A stretch of 60,210 bases of DNA, taken from NCBI GenBank assembly GCA_963204975.1, contig CAUJJC010000349.1, forward strand, positions 1 to 60,210, given 5' to 3'. The DNA is from Verrucomicrobiota bacterium (lineage in GTDB: Bacteria > Verrucomicrobiota > Verrucomicrobiia > Verrucomicrobiales > Verrucomicrobiaceae). The position numbers were made by a program, and so were the translations under genes. The first letter of the stretch is position 1, and each line of letters opens with the position of its first letter. Under the pieces are notes generated by a model. That model was not told the origin of the DNA. It was given only the letters and a program-made list of their open reading frames with translations, and ran no database searches. Below, piece by piece: positions 29,393-38,970 of this stretch.

Positions 29393-30340
29393 GTGCTCGA
29401 CTATCAGACGATCCTCAATGCTGTGCTGCCCGTGTATCTCACGATGGCAGCGGGAGCGCTGGCCAGGAAGTTGGGACTCCTGCCACGCGAGGCCGATGCG
29501 GGACTGCTGAGGCTTTCCGTCAATCTGCTCTTTCCCTGCCTCATCATCGAACGGCTGGTGGGAAATCCCGAGGTGATGCACGCTGGCCGCGTGCTCACTG
29601 CCGCAGCGCTAGGCTATGGCCTGGTGGCTCTGGGCATAGGACTCTGCTACTTCCTGGCACCCTTCATCGGACTGCGCGTGGGCGAAGGACGACGCACGTT
29701 CGCGATGGCAACTGGGATTCAGAATTATGGCTTCGTCGCGATCCCTGTCATCAGTGCGCTGTTCCCTGGAAAAGAAACGGTGGGAGTGATGTTTACCTTC
29801 ACGCTAGGCGTGGAACTGGCGGTCTGGACGCTCGGTGTGGGCATCTTGACAGGGCTCTCGCACGCCCCCTGGAAAGCCGCTCTTAATGTTCCCGTCATCA
29901 GCATCGTGGTCGCCCTGGCACTGAATTTTCTGGGCGCTGCCAAGTTCATCCCTGAGGTGCTGCACACGACGATGGGTAATCTGGGGAACTGCTCCGTGCC
30001 TCTCAGCGTCGTGCTCATCGGAGCGTCGATTTTTGACATCTGGGGCCAGGAACGCATGAAGTGGATGGTCGCCGCTCTCAGCCCGGTGCTCAGGCTTGGG
30101 CTCCTGCCAGTCGCATTTCTGGGTGCCGCATGGCTGCTGCCTCTGTCCCTGGAACTCAAACGCGTGCTGGTGGTGCAGGGCGCGATGCCCTCGGCGGTCT
30201 TTGGCATCGTGCTCGCGCGACATTACGGAGGCCACGCAGCGACTGCTGTGCAAGTCGTGCTCGCCACCACTTTATTCAGCCTGATCTCCACGCCGCTCGT
30301 GATCGCCTTTGGAGTGAAGTGGCTGCACCTGTGGCCCTAG
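29393..30340 (+). CDS. AEC-family (auxin efflux carrier-like) transporter
   Basis: 315 residues, likely starting at GTG 29393 (read MLDYQTILNAVLPVYL). About ten transmembrane segments with the inverted-repeat layout of the AEC/BASS fold; GIQNYGFVAIPVI and VVQGAMPSAVFGIVLA are characteristic of AEC half repeats. It presumably exports or imports an organic anion. Close spacing to the glycosyltransferase suggests cotranscription, but a functional link is not evident. Confidence 0.88.
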   Translation: MLDYQTILNAVLPVYLTMAAGALARKLGLLPREADAGLLRLSVNLLFPCLIIERLVGNPEVMHAGRVLTAAALGYGLVALGIGLCYFLAPFIGLRVGEGRRTFAMATGIQNYGFVAIPVISALFPGKETVGVMFTFTLGVELAVWTLGVGILTGLSHAPWKAALNVPVISIVVALALNFLGAAKFIPEVLHTTMGNLGNCSVPLSVVLIGASIFDIWGQERMKWMVAALSPVLRLGLLPVAFLGAAWLLPLSLELKRVLVVQGAMPSAVFGIVLARHYGGHAATAVQVVLATTLFSLISTPLVIAFGVKWLHLWP

Positions 30341-30349
30341 CCAGAGGTT

Positions 30350-31066
30350 TCAGGGGCTCTTCACTCGCGCCCAAATGCCAAGCCGTTTCTCCCGTGCATG
30401 GCGGGCGTGATCGCGCAGCTCGGCGAGGTAGTTCTCCACACTGCGTTTATCGTCTGGCAGGGGTGTGGTGATGCCGTCCACACGGGCAAATCCCTGGCGA
30501 ACCAGGAGGTCCTGAAGGTAAGTCCAGCTACCCTTCTCATACTCCACCAGGAGCAAGGCATAGTAGCGATCCGTGTTCGGCTGCGCCTCCCAACGGGTGA
30601 GCAGATGAAAGGCGCGGGTTTTGAGCAGGTTCATCACATAGGCATAGGCTTCCTTGCCTGTCTGCGTCACGGCCGCCGGGCTCGCCTTGCCAAAAAATCG
30701 TGCCTGCCCTCCCACTCGCTGCGGGTGGGCCTCCGAGCTGTCCAGCGCATCGACGAAGTAGAGAGTGAACGTGAGCACCTCGCCGCCGATGCGGAACTGA
30801 AAGGCATCGGCCTCGCCGGATGCACTCGCGACCAGATCAGGATTGGGGAACGTGAGGAAGCGCTCCGACGGCTTCCGCAGAGCGCGGCCCGCTTGTTCGG
30901 CATCGTTCGCGACGATGGTCTTCTCTTCCTTCACGACGGGTGAAACGGCGACGGGAATCGCCACGGGTGCCGGACGCCCCGCTTTCAGGATCAAAGCGAG
31001 CACCGCCACTGCCAAAATGACAGCACATGTGATAGCAAGGTTGGTGATGGATTCGCGCGGCTGCAT
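30350..31066 (-). CDS. Membrane-anchored staphylococcal nuclease-like (SNase) protein
   Basis: 238 residues from the ATG at 31066 (MQPRESITNLAI). A transmembrane anchor lies at about 8-28. The exported region carries an SNase/OB-fold-like core: FTLYFVDALDSSEAHPQR, ARFFGKAS, ALLLVEYEKGSWTYLQDLLVRQGFARV and RDHARHAREKRLGIW, matching thermonuclease-family patterns. The usual catalytic Arg/Glu/Arg set is not clear in this alignment by eye, so activity is uncertain. Upstream gene ends 22 bases before it, forming an operon. Confidence 0.7.
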   Translation of the reverse strand: MQPRESITNLAITCAVILAVAVLALILKAGRPAPVAIPVAVSPVVKEEKTIVANDAEQAGRALRKPSERFLTFPNPDLVASASGEADAFQFRIGGEVLTFTLYFVDALDSSEAHPQRVGGQARFFGKASPAAVTQTGKEAYAYVMNLLKTRAFHLLTRWEAQPNTDRYYALLLVEYEKGSWTYLQDLLVRQGFARVDGITTPLPDDKRSVENYLAELRDHARHAREKRLGIWARVKSP

Positions 31067-31088
31067 CGGATGGAAGAATCGCCACCTC

Positions 31089-32183
31089 CTATTTTTCCGA
31101 AGGAATGGAACGCATCCGATCCTTGAGGAACGCGGCACCGCGCTTCTGATCGGTCGCCTTCGCCAGATCGTCCAGGAACGCCGATTCCACTGGCATGCCC
31201 TTCTCCTTCATCATCTGGCGGAGGCCGATCATGATTCGCGCCCCTTCCTCAATGCTGGCGTCCATGCCTCCATTCTGCAGCGTCACCACGCTGGAGCCCA
31301 CGGAGTAGGCCCTCAGCAAATCCAGCGCGGCCTCCTGTGACCGCGCGCTGATTTCATCCAAGGCAGCGGTCAACGCTTCGCCGGGGAAAATGATCTCGAA
31401 AATCGGACTCTCTTTCGAAAACGTCAGCAGCGCATCGGCGGACTTGCGTCCTGCGTCGGTCAGCGGCTCTTCCATGTAGGAGCGGCAGACCTTGAGCATC
31501 TCGGGCTTCAATGCCGGATAACGAAGGCATTGCAGTAAATTGGTGATCATCCGGTCAGCCTCGGGCTTCACTTCCTTTACCCTGGCCGTCGGCATGATGA
31601 CGTTGAACTGCACGAAGTGGTCGTTGTAGATCAGCACTGCGAGCCACTGATTGATCGCCGGGACTAGCCCTGTCGCCGGACTTGTGGGAGCCAGATCAAT
31701 GGTCATCGAAACAAACGGTATCTCACCCTGATCCCAGAGTGGCAGCTTCTGCTCTGATACCCTGCTCCTTCCCTGCTCGCCGTAGCCGCTCTGTTTGGCG
31801 ATCGCTACCAGGTCATTGGCCAGGCTCTCCAGCTCCTTCCTGGCAATACCGACGACGTTGGGCTCGTTCGCCAGATTGATGGTGCAGGGAGCGATGATCA
31901 CATCGGCTTTGAGGTTGCTCTCCTTCTTCGTGTAGGTGAGCGCTAGACCGGCCTGCCGGTTCTTATCGCGGTAGCCACCTTCCAACGTGAAGCCCTCCAG
32001 CAGTTGCGGAAACTCCAGCTTCGTTTCGGGATGAATCCAGGGCATTCCATCTTTCGATAGGTTGACCCAGGCATCCCCTTTTTCAGCTTTAACCTCAGCC
32101 TCCGCCGAAGCGCAAAAGGGCACAGCCAGACTCGATAACCAAAGAGCCAGGATCACAAAAGTCGTGTGAGTCAGACGGAACAT
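31089..32183 (-). CDS. Exported protein of unknown function
   Basis: 364 residues from the ATG at 32183 (MFRLTHTTFVILALWLSSLAVPFCASA), which gives a good signal peptide; an ATG five codons upstream is possible. The mature part includes WIHPETKLEFPQLLEGF and DVIIAPCTINLAN; beyond mixed alpha/beta character I see no known domain. It is co-oriented and 22 bases from the SNase-like gene, so the two are probably made together. Confidence 0.7.
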   Translation of the reverse strand: MFRLTHTTFVILALWLSSLAVPFCASAEAEVKAEKGDAWVNLSKDGMPWIHPETKLEFPQLLEGFTLEGGYRDKNRQAGLALTYTKKESNLKADVIIAPCTINLANEPNVVGIARKELESLANDLVAIAKQSGYGEQGRSRVSEQKLPLWDQGEIPFVSMTIDLAPTSPATGLVPAINQWLAVLIYNDHFVQFNVIMPTARVKEVKPEADRMITNLLQCLRYPALKPEMLKVCRSYMEEPLTDAGRKSADALLTFSKESPIFEIIFPGEALTAALDEISARSQEAALDLLRAYSVGSSVVTLQNGGMDASIEEGARIMIGLRQMMKEKGMPVESAFLDDLAKATDQKRGAAFLKDRMRSIPSEK

Positions 32184-32352
32184 TCGTTGAGTATGCACCA
32201 GCCTCCGAGAACGTCACATGATTTGCAGGAAAGCTCAGAGACACTGCCGGAATGGCTCCATTCTCATGAAGCCATCCGGTGTGAACGAGTTTGAATTTGA
32301 AGTGCAGAAACGCTGAACACGCCTCTCCTGCCTTCAGTGAAGTGAGACACCT

Positions 32353-32736
32353 CTAGCGCCCTTTCAAGCGCGATTTGGCAGCGGCTCTCTTTGCCGTGGG
32401 GGCAGTCGAAGGCTTAACACCTGTGCGCAACTCTTCTGCCCGCTTGAGACGGCTCGGCGGAACCACGGGTCTCTTGCGATGAAGCATCGAATGGATGTCC
32501 TTCATCGGATTCCAGACCACGGGCTTGGCCACAGAGGCACTGAACCAGCGGCAGCCGGCTGATACCCAGCGCTCGCGCCACTGCTCGTAGGTGATGCCTT
32601 GATCATCATCTGTGTATCCTGACTCGAAGCCGCAGGCAGGACAGATCTCGTGAGAAGCGCCGCCGCTGGGGGCACGCTGTGGCAACTTCAGAAAACGGTA
32701 GCCGCAGGCAGCACAGGTGTTTCCGTTGTTTTTCAT
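32353..32736 (-). CDS. Zinc-ribbon protein of unknown function
   Basis: 127 residues. An N-terminal zinc ribbon has Cys8/Cys11 (CAAC) and Cys32/Cys35 (CPAC), followed by ESGYTDDDQGITYEQWRERWVSAGCRWF and a basic tail (TAKRAAAKSRLKGR). The segment resembles small CPCC/zinc-ribbon cysteine-rich proteins, some of which act as immunity proteins. It is 49 bases downstream of a secreted putative toxin in the same direction, which makes an immunity or partner role worth testing but unproven. Confidence 0.65.
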   Translation of the reverse strand: MKNNGNTCAACGYRFLKLPQRAPSGGASHEICPACGFESGYTDDDQGITYEQWRERWVSAGCRWFSASVAKPVVWNPMKDIHSMLHRKRPVVPPSRLKRAEELRTGVKPSTAPTAKRAAAKSRLKGR

Positions 32737-32785
32737 GGGTAGGGTGTGTGGTTTGCTTGGTGGGGGAAAGTGGTGAGGGTCCCGG

Positions 32786-33538
32786 CTATCGGCTCAGTTG
32801 AGCGCCATTGACTGGGCGGCCCGGCTGGCGGTCCCAATAACTCGGGTTCGATGGCTTGAAGTAGGTTCGGGTTTTGCCTCGGTTGTCGAAGGCAGCAAAG
32901 CTCCGGGTTCTCGGGTCCCAGACACGCAAGGTGCGGTCCGAGTCGTCCCACTTCATCGGGAGACCTTCCCGTTTCGCACGCTGGAGGAACTGCCAGGCCT
33001 TGGCAGCGTAGTCGTCGGCATTCGAGGCAGCAAAATCAGCGCCGTGCCTCTCGAAGTGATCTTGGAGAGAATCGAGGTTACCCCATGTGGCTGAAGTGCT
33101 CGGTGCGGGCGGCAGTGCAGCACCAGGCTTCGGCAAAGGAGAAACCTTGGCCACACTAGGTGCAGACGGCTTGATCGTCTCCCTTGAGCCTTGGGCGATC
33201 ACGGCCTTGGTGCCTTTGGTCGTGAAGGTTCCGGTGCCCAACTGCACCCGGGCGGTGCCGAAGGCAAAAAAGTATGTCGTTCCTTCCTCAAGACCGGACA
33301 ATTGCACCGTGTGGTTGATTCCCGTGGCACCCTCGGCCCGATCAGCCAGGAACTTCTCGTTCTTGCCAAAGCTCACCTTCGTTCCACAAACGACATCCGT
33401 CTTCCACGAGATATGGGCCTGCGCGGCCTCCACCTTGACCTCAGGGCCTGACACGACCGTGACCGCGTGAAGAATGCCCATCTGGCAAGCTAAGGCGAGC
33501 AGCAGGGCTCGGAGTATTCGAGACGAAGGAAAAATCAT
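32786..33538 (-). CDS. Secreted two-domain protein with a possible BECR-type ribonuclease toxin C-terminus
   Basis: 250 residues from the ATG at 33538 (MIFPSSRILRALLLALACQMG, signal peptide). Residues about 25-110 form a fibronectin-III/purple-acid-phosphatase-N-like beta domain (AHISWKTDVVCGTKVSFG, LEEGTTYFFAFG). After a Pro/Ser linker the C-terminal ~90 residues read LQDHFERHGADF, DDYAAKAWQFL, LRVWDPRTRSFAAFDN and KTRTYFKP. This HF..HG...Y..A..FL...TYFKP pattern matches polymorphic-toxin nuclease domains of the barnase/EndoU/colicin/RelE (BECR) fold as I remember them. Function is inferred from the pattern only. Confidence 0.6.
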   Translation of the reverse strand: MIFPSSRILRALLLALACQMGILHAVTVVSGPEVKVEAAQAHISWKTDVVCGTKVSFGKNEKFLADRAEGATGINHTVQLSGLEEGTTYFFAFGTARVQLGTGTFTTKGTKAVIAQGSRETIKPSAPSVAKVSPLPKPGAALPPAPSTSATWGNLDSLQDHFERHGADFAASNADDYAAKAWQFLQRAKREGLPMKWDDSDRTLRVWDPRTRSFAAFDNRGKTRTYFKPSNPSYWDRQPGRPVNGAQLSR

Positions 33539-33747
33539 GGGAGGAACGGGGGCGGGCTTTGACCATTCCATTTTTCCTACGTTCAATTTTTCCCGAAGGC
33601 TTATGACTGTTCCTTCGCTCTGCCCGAACTGGGCATCGAAACCAGCATTCCAGCGAACGCTGTGATCTCGGGCTCAAAACGAAGCCCACGACGGCATCAC
33701 ATGAGCACATCTGTGCAGTCCCCTCGCGACTGCGAAGCGGGGGACGA

Positions 33748-34791
33748 TCAACCCCGCTTTGCACTCGCGCGGCGCAGGCGATCCATCACTGCCATGCCCA
33801 CTCCCTGTTCGCTCACGGGTTCGGCGATGATCTCGTCAGCCCCGAGTTTGTCGAGTTCGCGCATGGCGTAGAAGAGGCGCGTGGCGCACTCGATGATCTT
33901 GCCTTTGCCAGGGCTGAGGATGTGGATGCCCGCCCAGTCGGTGAGTTCCAGGTAGCCATCGTCAGGATCACCACGATAGCTGAGCAAGGCGTAGCGCTTG
34001 CCGGGCTCGGGAGTGAAGTCATCGGGCTTGGAAATCAGGCGCAGCGGGGTGCGCGGTGCATAATGGCTGGCCATCGTGCCAGGGGCCTCAATGGCGGTGC
34101 CGTCGTCCTTGTCCTTCTTCTTGAAGGCATGTTTGACGGTGCCGAAGGGCTTCAGATCATCGGGCGTGATGGGGCCAGGACGAAGGATGGAGATGAGGGG
34201 CTTGGGCGATCCGGCCTCGACTTTGATGATCGTGCTCTCCACGCCGTGCGACGAGGCACCCGAATCAAGAATGAGAGAGATGCGGCCATCGAGTTCGGCC
34301 TTCACAGCGAGCGCGGAAGTGGGGCTGATGCTGCCAAAGCGGTTGGCACTGGGCGCGGCGAGCGGCTTGTCCACAGTGCGGCAGACGCGCATGAAGACGG
34401 GATCAGCACTCACGCGAACGGCCACAGTGGGCAGGCCTGCGGTGACGAGGTCGGGCACGACGGCCTTCTTGGGCAGGATGATCGTAAGCGGGCCGGGCCA
34501 GAACTTGTGCGTGAGATCGTCGATGACCTTGGCGATGTCCTCAGGCACCTCCGCCACGCGCTTGAGGTCATGCCGATGCGGGAGGTGGACGATGAGGGGA
34601 TCAAAGGTGGGCCGTTCCTTGGCCTCAAAGATCTTGGCTACAGCGGTGGAGTTGAGCGCATCGGCGGCCAGTCCATACACCGTCTCCGTCGGCAGGGCCA
34701 CCACGTCGCCAGCATTCAGCAACCGAGCGGCTTCGGCGACGGCAGCATTGAAAGTCTCGGGTTCGTCAGTGGGCAGGATACGCGTGGTCAT
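33748..34791 (-). CDS. Threonylcarbamoyl-AMP synthase, Sua5 type
   Basis: 347 residues from the ATG at 34791 (MTTRILPTDEPETF); the reading to 34947 runs into the DUF420 gene. The YrdC domain (about 10-210) has VVALPTETVYGLAADAL, KERPTFDPLIVH, FWPGPLTIIL, VAVRVSADP and PLAAPSANRFG. A C-terminal Sua5 domain follows (TMASHYAPRTPL). It makes threonylcarbamoyl-adenylate for the t6A37 modification of tRNAs reading ANN codons, with TsaB/D/E. Its start lies 62 bases after the DUF420 gene. Confidence 0.95.
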   Translation of the reverse strand: MTTRILPTDEPETFNAAVAEAARLLNAGDVVALPTETVYGLAADALNSTAVAKIFEAKERPTFDPLIVHLPHRHDLKRVAEVPEDIAKVIDDLTHKFWPGPLTIILPKKAVVPDLVTAGLPTVAVRVSADPVFMRVCRTVDKPLAAPSANRFGSISPTSALAVKAELDGRISLILDSGASSHGVESTIIKVEAGSPKPLISILRPGPITPDDLKPFGTVKHAFKKKDKDDGTAIEAPGTMASHYAPRTPLRLISKPDDFTPEPGKRYALLSYRGDPDDGYLELTDWAGIHILSPGKGKIIECATRLFYAMRELDKLGADEIIAEPVSEQGVGMAVMDRLRRASAKRG

Positions 34792-34853
34792 GGAGGAATC
34801 GGGCGCGGAGACTACACGCGCTGGCCCGTGAAGCAATGGCTGATGGCCGGGCC

Positions 34854-35288
34854 TCAGGCGCGGATCGGCGGGCCGAACCAGACGTAGCACATGAAGTATA
34901 TGATGACGCCGGTCACGCTCACGTAGAGCCAGATGGGCACCGTCCACTTCGCCATGCGCTTGTGCTTATCAAAGCGGTTCCGCAGCGCAGGCACGACGGT
35001 CATGATGATCATCGGCAGGTTGAGCACCGCCAGCGGGATGTGGGTGAGGAGGAGGGCGAAATAGATCGGGCGCGACAGCCCGGTGCCTGCGAACTGCACA
35101 TGGCCAGCATGGTAGTGGTAGTAAAGGTAGCAGCCGAGGAAGATCGTGGAGAAGAGCAGGGCAATCGCCATGCTGGCGATGTGGGCCTTGCGCTGGCCCG
35201 CTTTGATCACGATGAGCCCGATGATGATGTGAATCAGGGCCGCAGCGTTGCACGCGGTGTAGATCTTGGGGAGGTCGAAGACGGTCAT
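34854..35288 (-). CDS. DUF420 membrane protein (cytochrome oxidase-associated)
   Basis: 144 residues, four transmembrane segments. Conserved histidines and the YYHYHAGHVQF segment fit DUF420, which typically lies next to SCO and cytochrome c oxidase assembly genes (CtaM-like). It overlaps the sco gene by four bases (ATGA). Function: probably oxidase assembly; inferred from context. Confidence 0.85.
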   Translation of the reverse strand: MTVFDLPKIYTACNAAALIHIIIGLIVIKAGQRKAHIASMAIALLFSTIFLGCYLYYHYHAGHVQFAGTGLSRPIYFALLLTHIPLAVLNLPMIIMTVVPALRNRFDKHKRMAKWTVPIWLYVSVTGVIIYFMCYVWFGPPIRA

Positions 35289-35986
35289 GGTTTGGCGAGT
35301 TCTTTTTCCCGATCAGCAAGGAGGTAGCCCAGGTCCTTGCGGAGGCGCTTCTTGGCAAGGCCGCGGAACTCGGGATCGGGGTTCATGATGTCATACATGC
35401 CGCGAAGGTGCCCAGCGTGGTCGATGAGGGCGATGCGCATGTCGTGATCGAACTTGTCCACCTCGCTGGTCTGCTGATCTTTCGGCTTCTCCTTCACGGC
35501 GAAGAATTTCACCACGTTGGTCAGAAACACGCGGATCATTTTTTGGTCACCGTTCACGAACCACCAGTCGTCCTTCACGATGTCGTTGGCATCCGCGTAG
35601 GCTTTCAAGCGCTCAGGGTTATCGGCAGGATCAATCGCGAAGGAGACAAACTGCAGCCCGGCGTGCTTGGGGGCGAACTCATCATAGATGTCCTTCATCT
35701 CCGCCACGATCTGTGAGCAGCCGACGGGGCAGGAGGTATAAACATGGGCAAAGACCATCACCTTGCCCTTGAGGTCGCCAAGGCGGACCTGCTTGCCGCT
35801 GCGCTCGGTGAGGCCGCCGGGGTAGCTTTCCAGCCTCGTGATGTAAGGCGGGCGGTCTTTGTTTTTCTCCAGGCTCTGGAGGACGAGGTAGTTGTAGAGC
35901 ACCACCACGCCCAGCATGATCATGATGATCGGGACCCAGACGGTCCAGGGATTGATGGTCTTTTCGGTAGGCGGAGATTCAGGCAT
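35285..35986 (-). CDS. SCO1/SenC copper chaperone
   Basis: 233 residues. A membrane anchor at about 15-37, then a thioredoxin-like domain with the copper-binding CPVGC motif (TSCPVGC) and the distal His in DHDMRIALIDHAG. SCO proteins deliver copper to the CuA site of cytochrome c oxidase. It is coupled to the DUF420 gene, a common pair. No oxidase subunits are in the window. Confidence 0.93.
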   Translation of the reverse strand: MPESPPTEKTINPWTVWVPIIMIMLGVVVLYNYLVLQSLEKNKDRPPYITRLESYPGGLTERSGKQVRLGDLKGKVMVFAHVYTSCPVGCSQIVAEMKDIYDEFAPKHAGLQFVSFAIDPADNPERLKAYADANDIVKDDWWFVNGDQKMIRVFLTNVVKFFAVKEKPKDQQTSEVDKFDHDMRIALIDHAGHLRGMYDIMNPDPEFRGLAKKRLRKDLGYLLADREKELAKP

Positions 35987-36079
35987 GGAGGCGGAGAAGT
36001 TACGTTTCCCAGGCTCGCAGGAGCACTCGGAAACGGCGTTTTGCTATGCGCCATCTGCTCCCAAGTATCCACTCAAAAC

Positions 36080-37702
36080 TCAGAGATCGAGCGCCTTGTA
36101 GCAGCGGTGCTCGAGAACGCTCTCCTTCCAGCCCTTCACCTCGGGGCGCACCAAGTAGTAGCGCACATACCAGTAAATGGGCAGCACGGGCATCTCTTCC
36201 AGCATGAGCGTCTCGGCCTCGTGCAGCATGGCGTAGCGCTTCGCAGCATCGGCTTCTTTGGAGGACTGGTTGAGCAGTTCGTCGTAACGCGCACTGGCCC
36301 AGCCGGTGTTGTTGTTGCCATCGGTGGAACGCAGCGTGCCGAGGAAGGTCAGCGGGTCCGCATAGTCGCCCACCCATCCAGCGCGAGCGACGGCATAGTC
36401 CTTCTTGCGCTGGGAATCGAGATAGACCTGCCAGTCCTGATTGAGGATGCCAGCAGGGATATTGAGCTGCTTTTTCCACATCTCCTGGATCGCCTCAGCC
36501 ACCGAGCGATGAGCTTCGCTCGTGTTGATCAGGATGTCGAATTTGGGGAAGCCCTTGCCATCGGGAAAGCCTGCCTCGGCGAGCAATCGGCGCGCTTCGT
36601 CGGGATTAAAGGCGACACTCTTGGGCGTCTCGTAGCCCTGCGCGCAGCCCGCTGGCGTGAGGCCCGTGGCGGGCTTCTGGCCGGCGCGCATGATGTTGCG
36701 GATGATGCTCTCCTGATCAATCGCCAACGCCAGCGCCCGGCGCACTCGCTTGTCATTGAAGGGAGGCTTGGTGGTATTCACGCGGTAGAAGTAGGTCGCG
36801 AGCGAAGTGGTCTCGCGATACACATCGGGCCGCGTCTTGTAGTAAGGAATGCGGTTCAGCGGGACGATCTCCGTGATGTGCAACTGGCCATCCTGGAAGG
36901 CTCGCTCCTCGGTGGCATCGGAAGAGATGGGAAAGAAGTGAATCTCGTTCAGTTTCACCGTCGTGGCGTCCCAGTAGTGCGGATTGCGCTCGATGGCCAC
37001 GTAGTGCGTAAAGTGCCAGGCCTTGAGCTGGAAGGGACCATTGCCCACGTTGTTGCCAGGCTTGAACCACAAGGTGTCACGCTTCGTCATGCCGCCGAAT
37101 TTTTCGATCACATGCCGGGGCATCGGGAACCACGCATAGTGCTTCAGCATCCCTGGAAAATACGGAGCCGGTCCCGTCAGGGTGAGCTGAAGCGTGAGAT
37201 CGTTGATCGCCTTCACGCCCACCTGGGAGAAGTCCGTGAGCTTGCCCGTGTTGAACGCCTCCGCATTGACCAGCGCGTAAAGCATCTGGCCGTAGTCCGC
37301 CGCCATCTCGGGTGACAGGATGCGCTGATAGGCATACACAAAATCGTGCGCCGTCACAGGTGTGCCATCGCTCCAGGCACCCTTCGGCTGGAGGTGGAAG
37401 GTCCACTCGGTGAAGTCCTTGTGGTCCCAGCTTGCGGCAGCGCCAGGTGCATCCGCATCGGGATTGTCCATCGCCGGTGCCACCAGTCCTTCGAGCAAGG
37501 CCGCAATGACGTGGTGCTCGGGCATGCCATTGGCTTGATGAGGATCGAGCGTGGCGATCTCGGTGCCATTGCCCATGAGCAGGATCTTGTTCTTCCCAGC
37601 GGCGACCACGCGCTGCTCACGATGCTGCCGGCTCTGGTGAAAGGCCACGAGCGCGATGATCAAGGCGGCACACAGGCCGAGGCGGATGATCCAGAATTTC
37701 AT
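36080..37702 (-). CDS. Oligopeptide ABC transporter substrate-binding protein (OppA/SBP_bac_5 family)
   Basis: 540 residues, full family length. The N-terminus has a hydrophobic anchor (7-21) and no lipobox Cys, so it may stay membrane-tethered. SBP_bac_5 motifs: EIATLDPHQANGMPEHHVIAAL, FHLQPKGAWSDGTPVTAHDFVYAYQR, VRRALALAIDQESI and PDEARRLLAEAGFPDG. It binds peptides or similar ligands for import. No permease or ATPase gene is adjacent. Confidence 0.92.
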   Translation of the reverse strand: MKFWIIRLGLCAALIIALVAFHQSRQHREQRVVAAGKNKILLMGNGTEIATLDPHQANGMPEHHVIAALLEGLVAPAMDNPDADAPGAAASWDHKDFTEWTFHLQPKGAWSDGTPVTAHDFVYAYQRILSPEMAADYGQMLYALVNAEAFNTGKLTDFSQVGVKAINDLTLQLTLTGPAPYFPGMLKHYAWFPMPRHVIEKFGGMTKRDTLWFKPGNNVGNGPFQLKAWHFTHYVAIERNPHYWDATTVKLNEIHFFPISSDATEERAFQDGQLHITEIVPLNRIPYYKTRPDVYRETTSLATYFYRVNTTKPPFNDKRVRRALALAIDQESIIRNIMRAGQKPATGLTPAGCAQGYETPKSVAFNPDEARRLLAEAGFPDGKGFPKFDILINTSEAHRSVAEAIQEMWKKQLNIPAGILNQDWQVYLDSQRKKDYAVARAGWVGDYADPLTFLGTLRSTDGNNNTGWASARYDELLNQSSKEADAAKRYAMLHEAETLMLEEMPVLPIYWYVRYYLVRPEVKGWKESVLEHRCYKALDL

Positions 37703-37741
37703 GGCGCGGATCGTAGCGTGCTCGCTCTCACTTGCCAGCCA

Positions 37742-38917
37742 TCAGATGCCCAACCACCGACGTGGAATCTCCCATGGAGCCAGATCAGCACACGCGCGTT
37801 GCCGGAACTCGACAGTGATCTCCGCCTGCGGCAAGCCGACATGCGCGACGACTTCCTGGCAGCGCTCGGGATCGCGGCTGGTCTGGCCGCGCACGTCGAT
37901 CTTCGACACGCCAGTGGCCGTGCGCAGCTTGGCGGCAATCTCATCGGGGCACAGCTTGCGACCGGCGACGTTGATGCCAGCGCCGATGGACTCGACGAAA
38001 TGCAAGCCGTCGTCCGCGATCGTGATGCGGTCGCACGTTTGAAAACGTCCCGCGCCAAAGCACTCGCCGGGCAGCAACTCGTCGTAGCCAAGGCCCACGG
38101 CGTCGCTTTGCACCTCGAGCCTGTCAGCGGCTTCGGCCTGCACACCAGGGAGCAAAGTGCCGAGCAAACTCGCGTCTTCGCGCAACGTCGCTGTCGCATC
38201 GTAAGCCACCGCGCCGCACTCGCTGGTGCCGTAGAGATTGTGCAGCTTCACGCCGTGCGCGTCGAAGGCGTGACGTTCCAGTTCGAGCGTGAGCGGCGAG
38301 CCCGCGCTGATCGCGAGGTCGGCTCGATCCAAGGCCACACCACCCATCAACCACGCACGCCAAAGCGCCGGAATGCCGGGCAAAAAGACGCGCTCGTGCT
38401 CACGCAGCGCCACATTCAGAGGCGCGGGAAAGGGCTCGGGCAGCCAGTGCATCGGCACGCCATTCAGCACGGTCTGCAAGACGGTCACGGTCAGCCCATA
38501 CGAGTGCGCGGGTGAGATCGCAGCCACGCAGACATGATCTTCGTTCAAGCCCAAGGCATGGTGCAGACGATCCACGTCCGCGAGGATCTGCTGCCCCGTG
38601 AAGAACTGGCAGCGACGCACGCCCGTGCCGCCAACGGTTTGTTTAATGAGTGAGGTGCCCGCTGGGATGCCAGCGGCAGGCACACGCCGCGTGCGATCCT
38701 TTTCCACCACATGCACAGGCAGCCCGCGAGTGAATCCAGCGATGCAGGCCGTGAGCAATTCGATGGCACCGCCGCGCGCCAGAACGTGGTCGCTTTCGGC
38801 ATGAAGTGTGCGCGCGAGTTCATCGAGCTGCGCAAAGGTGAGCGTGCCCTCGGCAAAATACACCGCGACAGCATCGCCGCGCGTATCGAGAACCTGTTGC
38901 CAACGCTTGCCACTCAT
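37742..38917 (-). CDS. AMP-dependent (acyl-)adenylate-forming enzyme, short form
   Basis: 391 residues from the ATG at 38917 (MSGKRWQQVLDTRGD), shorter than the usual ~500. Recognisable ANL pieces: AAISPAHSYGLTVTV, SAGSPLTLELERHAFD, HNLYGTSECGAVAYD and GINVAGRKLCPDEIAAKL. The phosphate loop normally near residue 110 (T-S-G-T-T-G-x-P-K) is replaced by IKQTVGGTGVRR, still a Gly/Thr-rich loop. It is divergent, 53 bases from a ketosynthase pair, the layout of aryl-polyene/fatty-acyl type loci in which such enzymes activate a starter acid. Substrate unknown. Confidence 0.8.
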   Translation of the reverse strand: MSGKRWQQVLDTRGDAVAVYFAEGTLTFAQLDELARTLHAESDHVLARGGAIELLTACIAGFTRGLPVHVVEKDRTRRVPAAGIPAGTSLIKQTVGGTGVRRCQFFTGQQILADVDRLHHALGLNEDHVCVAAISPAHSYGLTVTVLQTVLNGVPMHWLPEPFPAPLNVALREHERVFLPGIPALWRAWLMGGVALDRADLAISAGSPLTLELERHAFDAHGVKLHNLYGTSECGAVAYDATATLREDASLLGTLLPGVQAEAADRLEVQSDAVGLGYDELLPGECFGAGRFQTCDRITIADDGLHFVESIGAGINVAGRKLCPDEIAAKLRTATGVSKIDVRGQTSRDPERCQEVVAHVGLPQAEITVEFRQRACADLAPWEIPRRWLGI

Positions 38918-38970
38918 TGTTAATCGAAAGGCCAGCCCGCTACAGTCCCGCCGCCTGCATTTCAAGCTCT

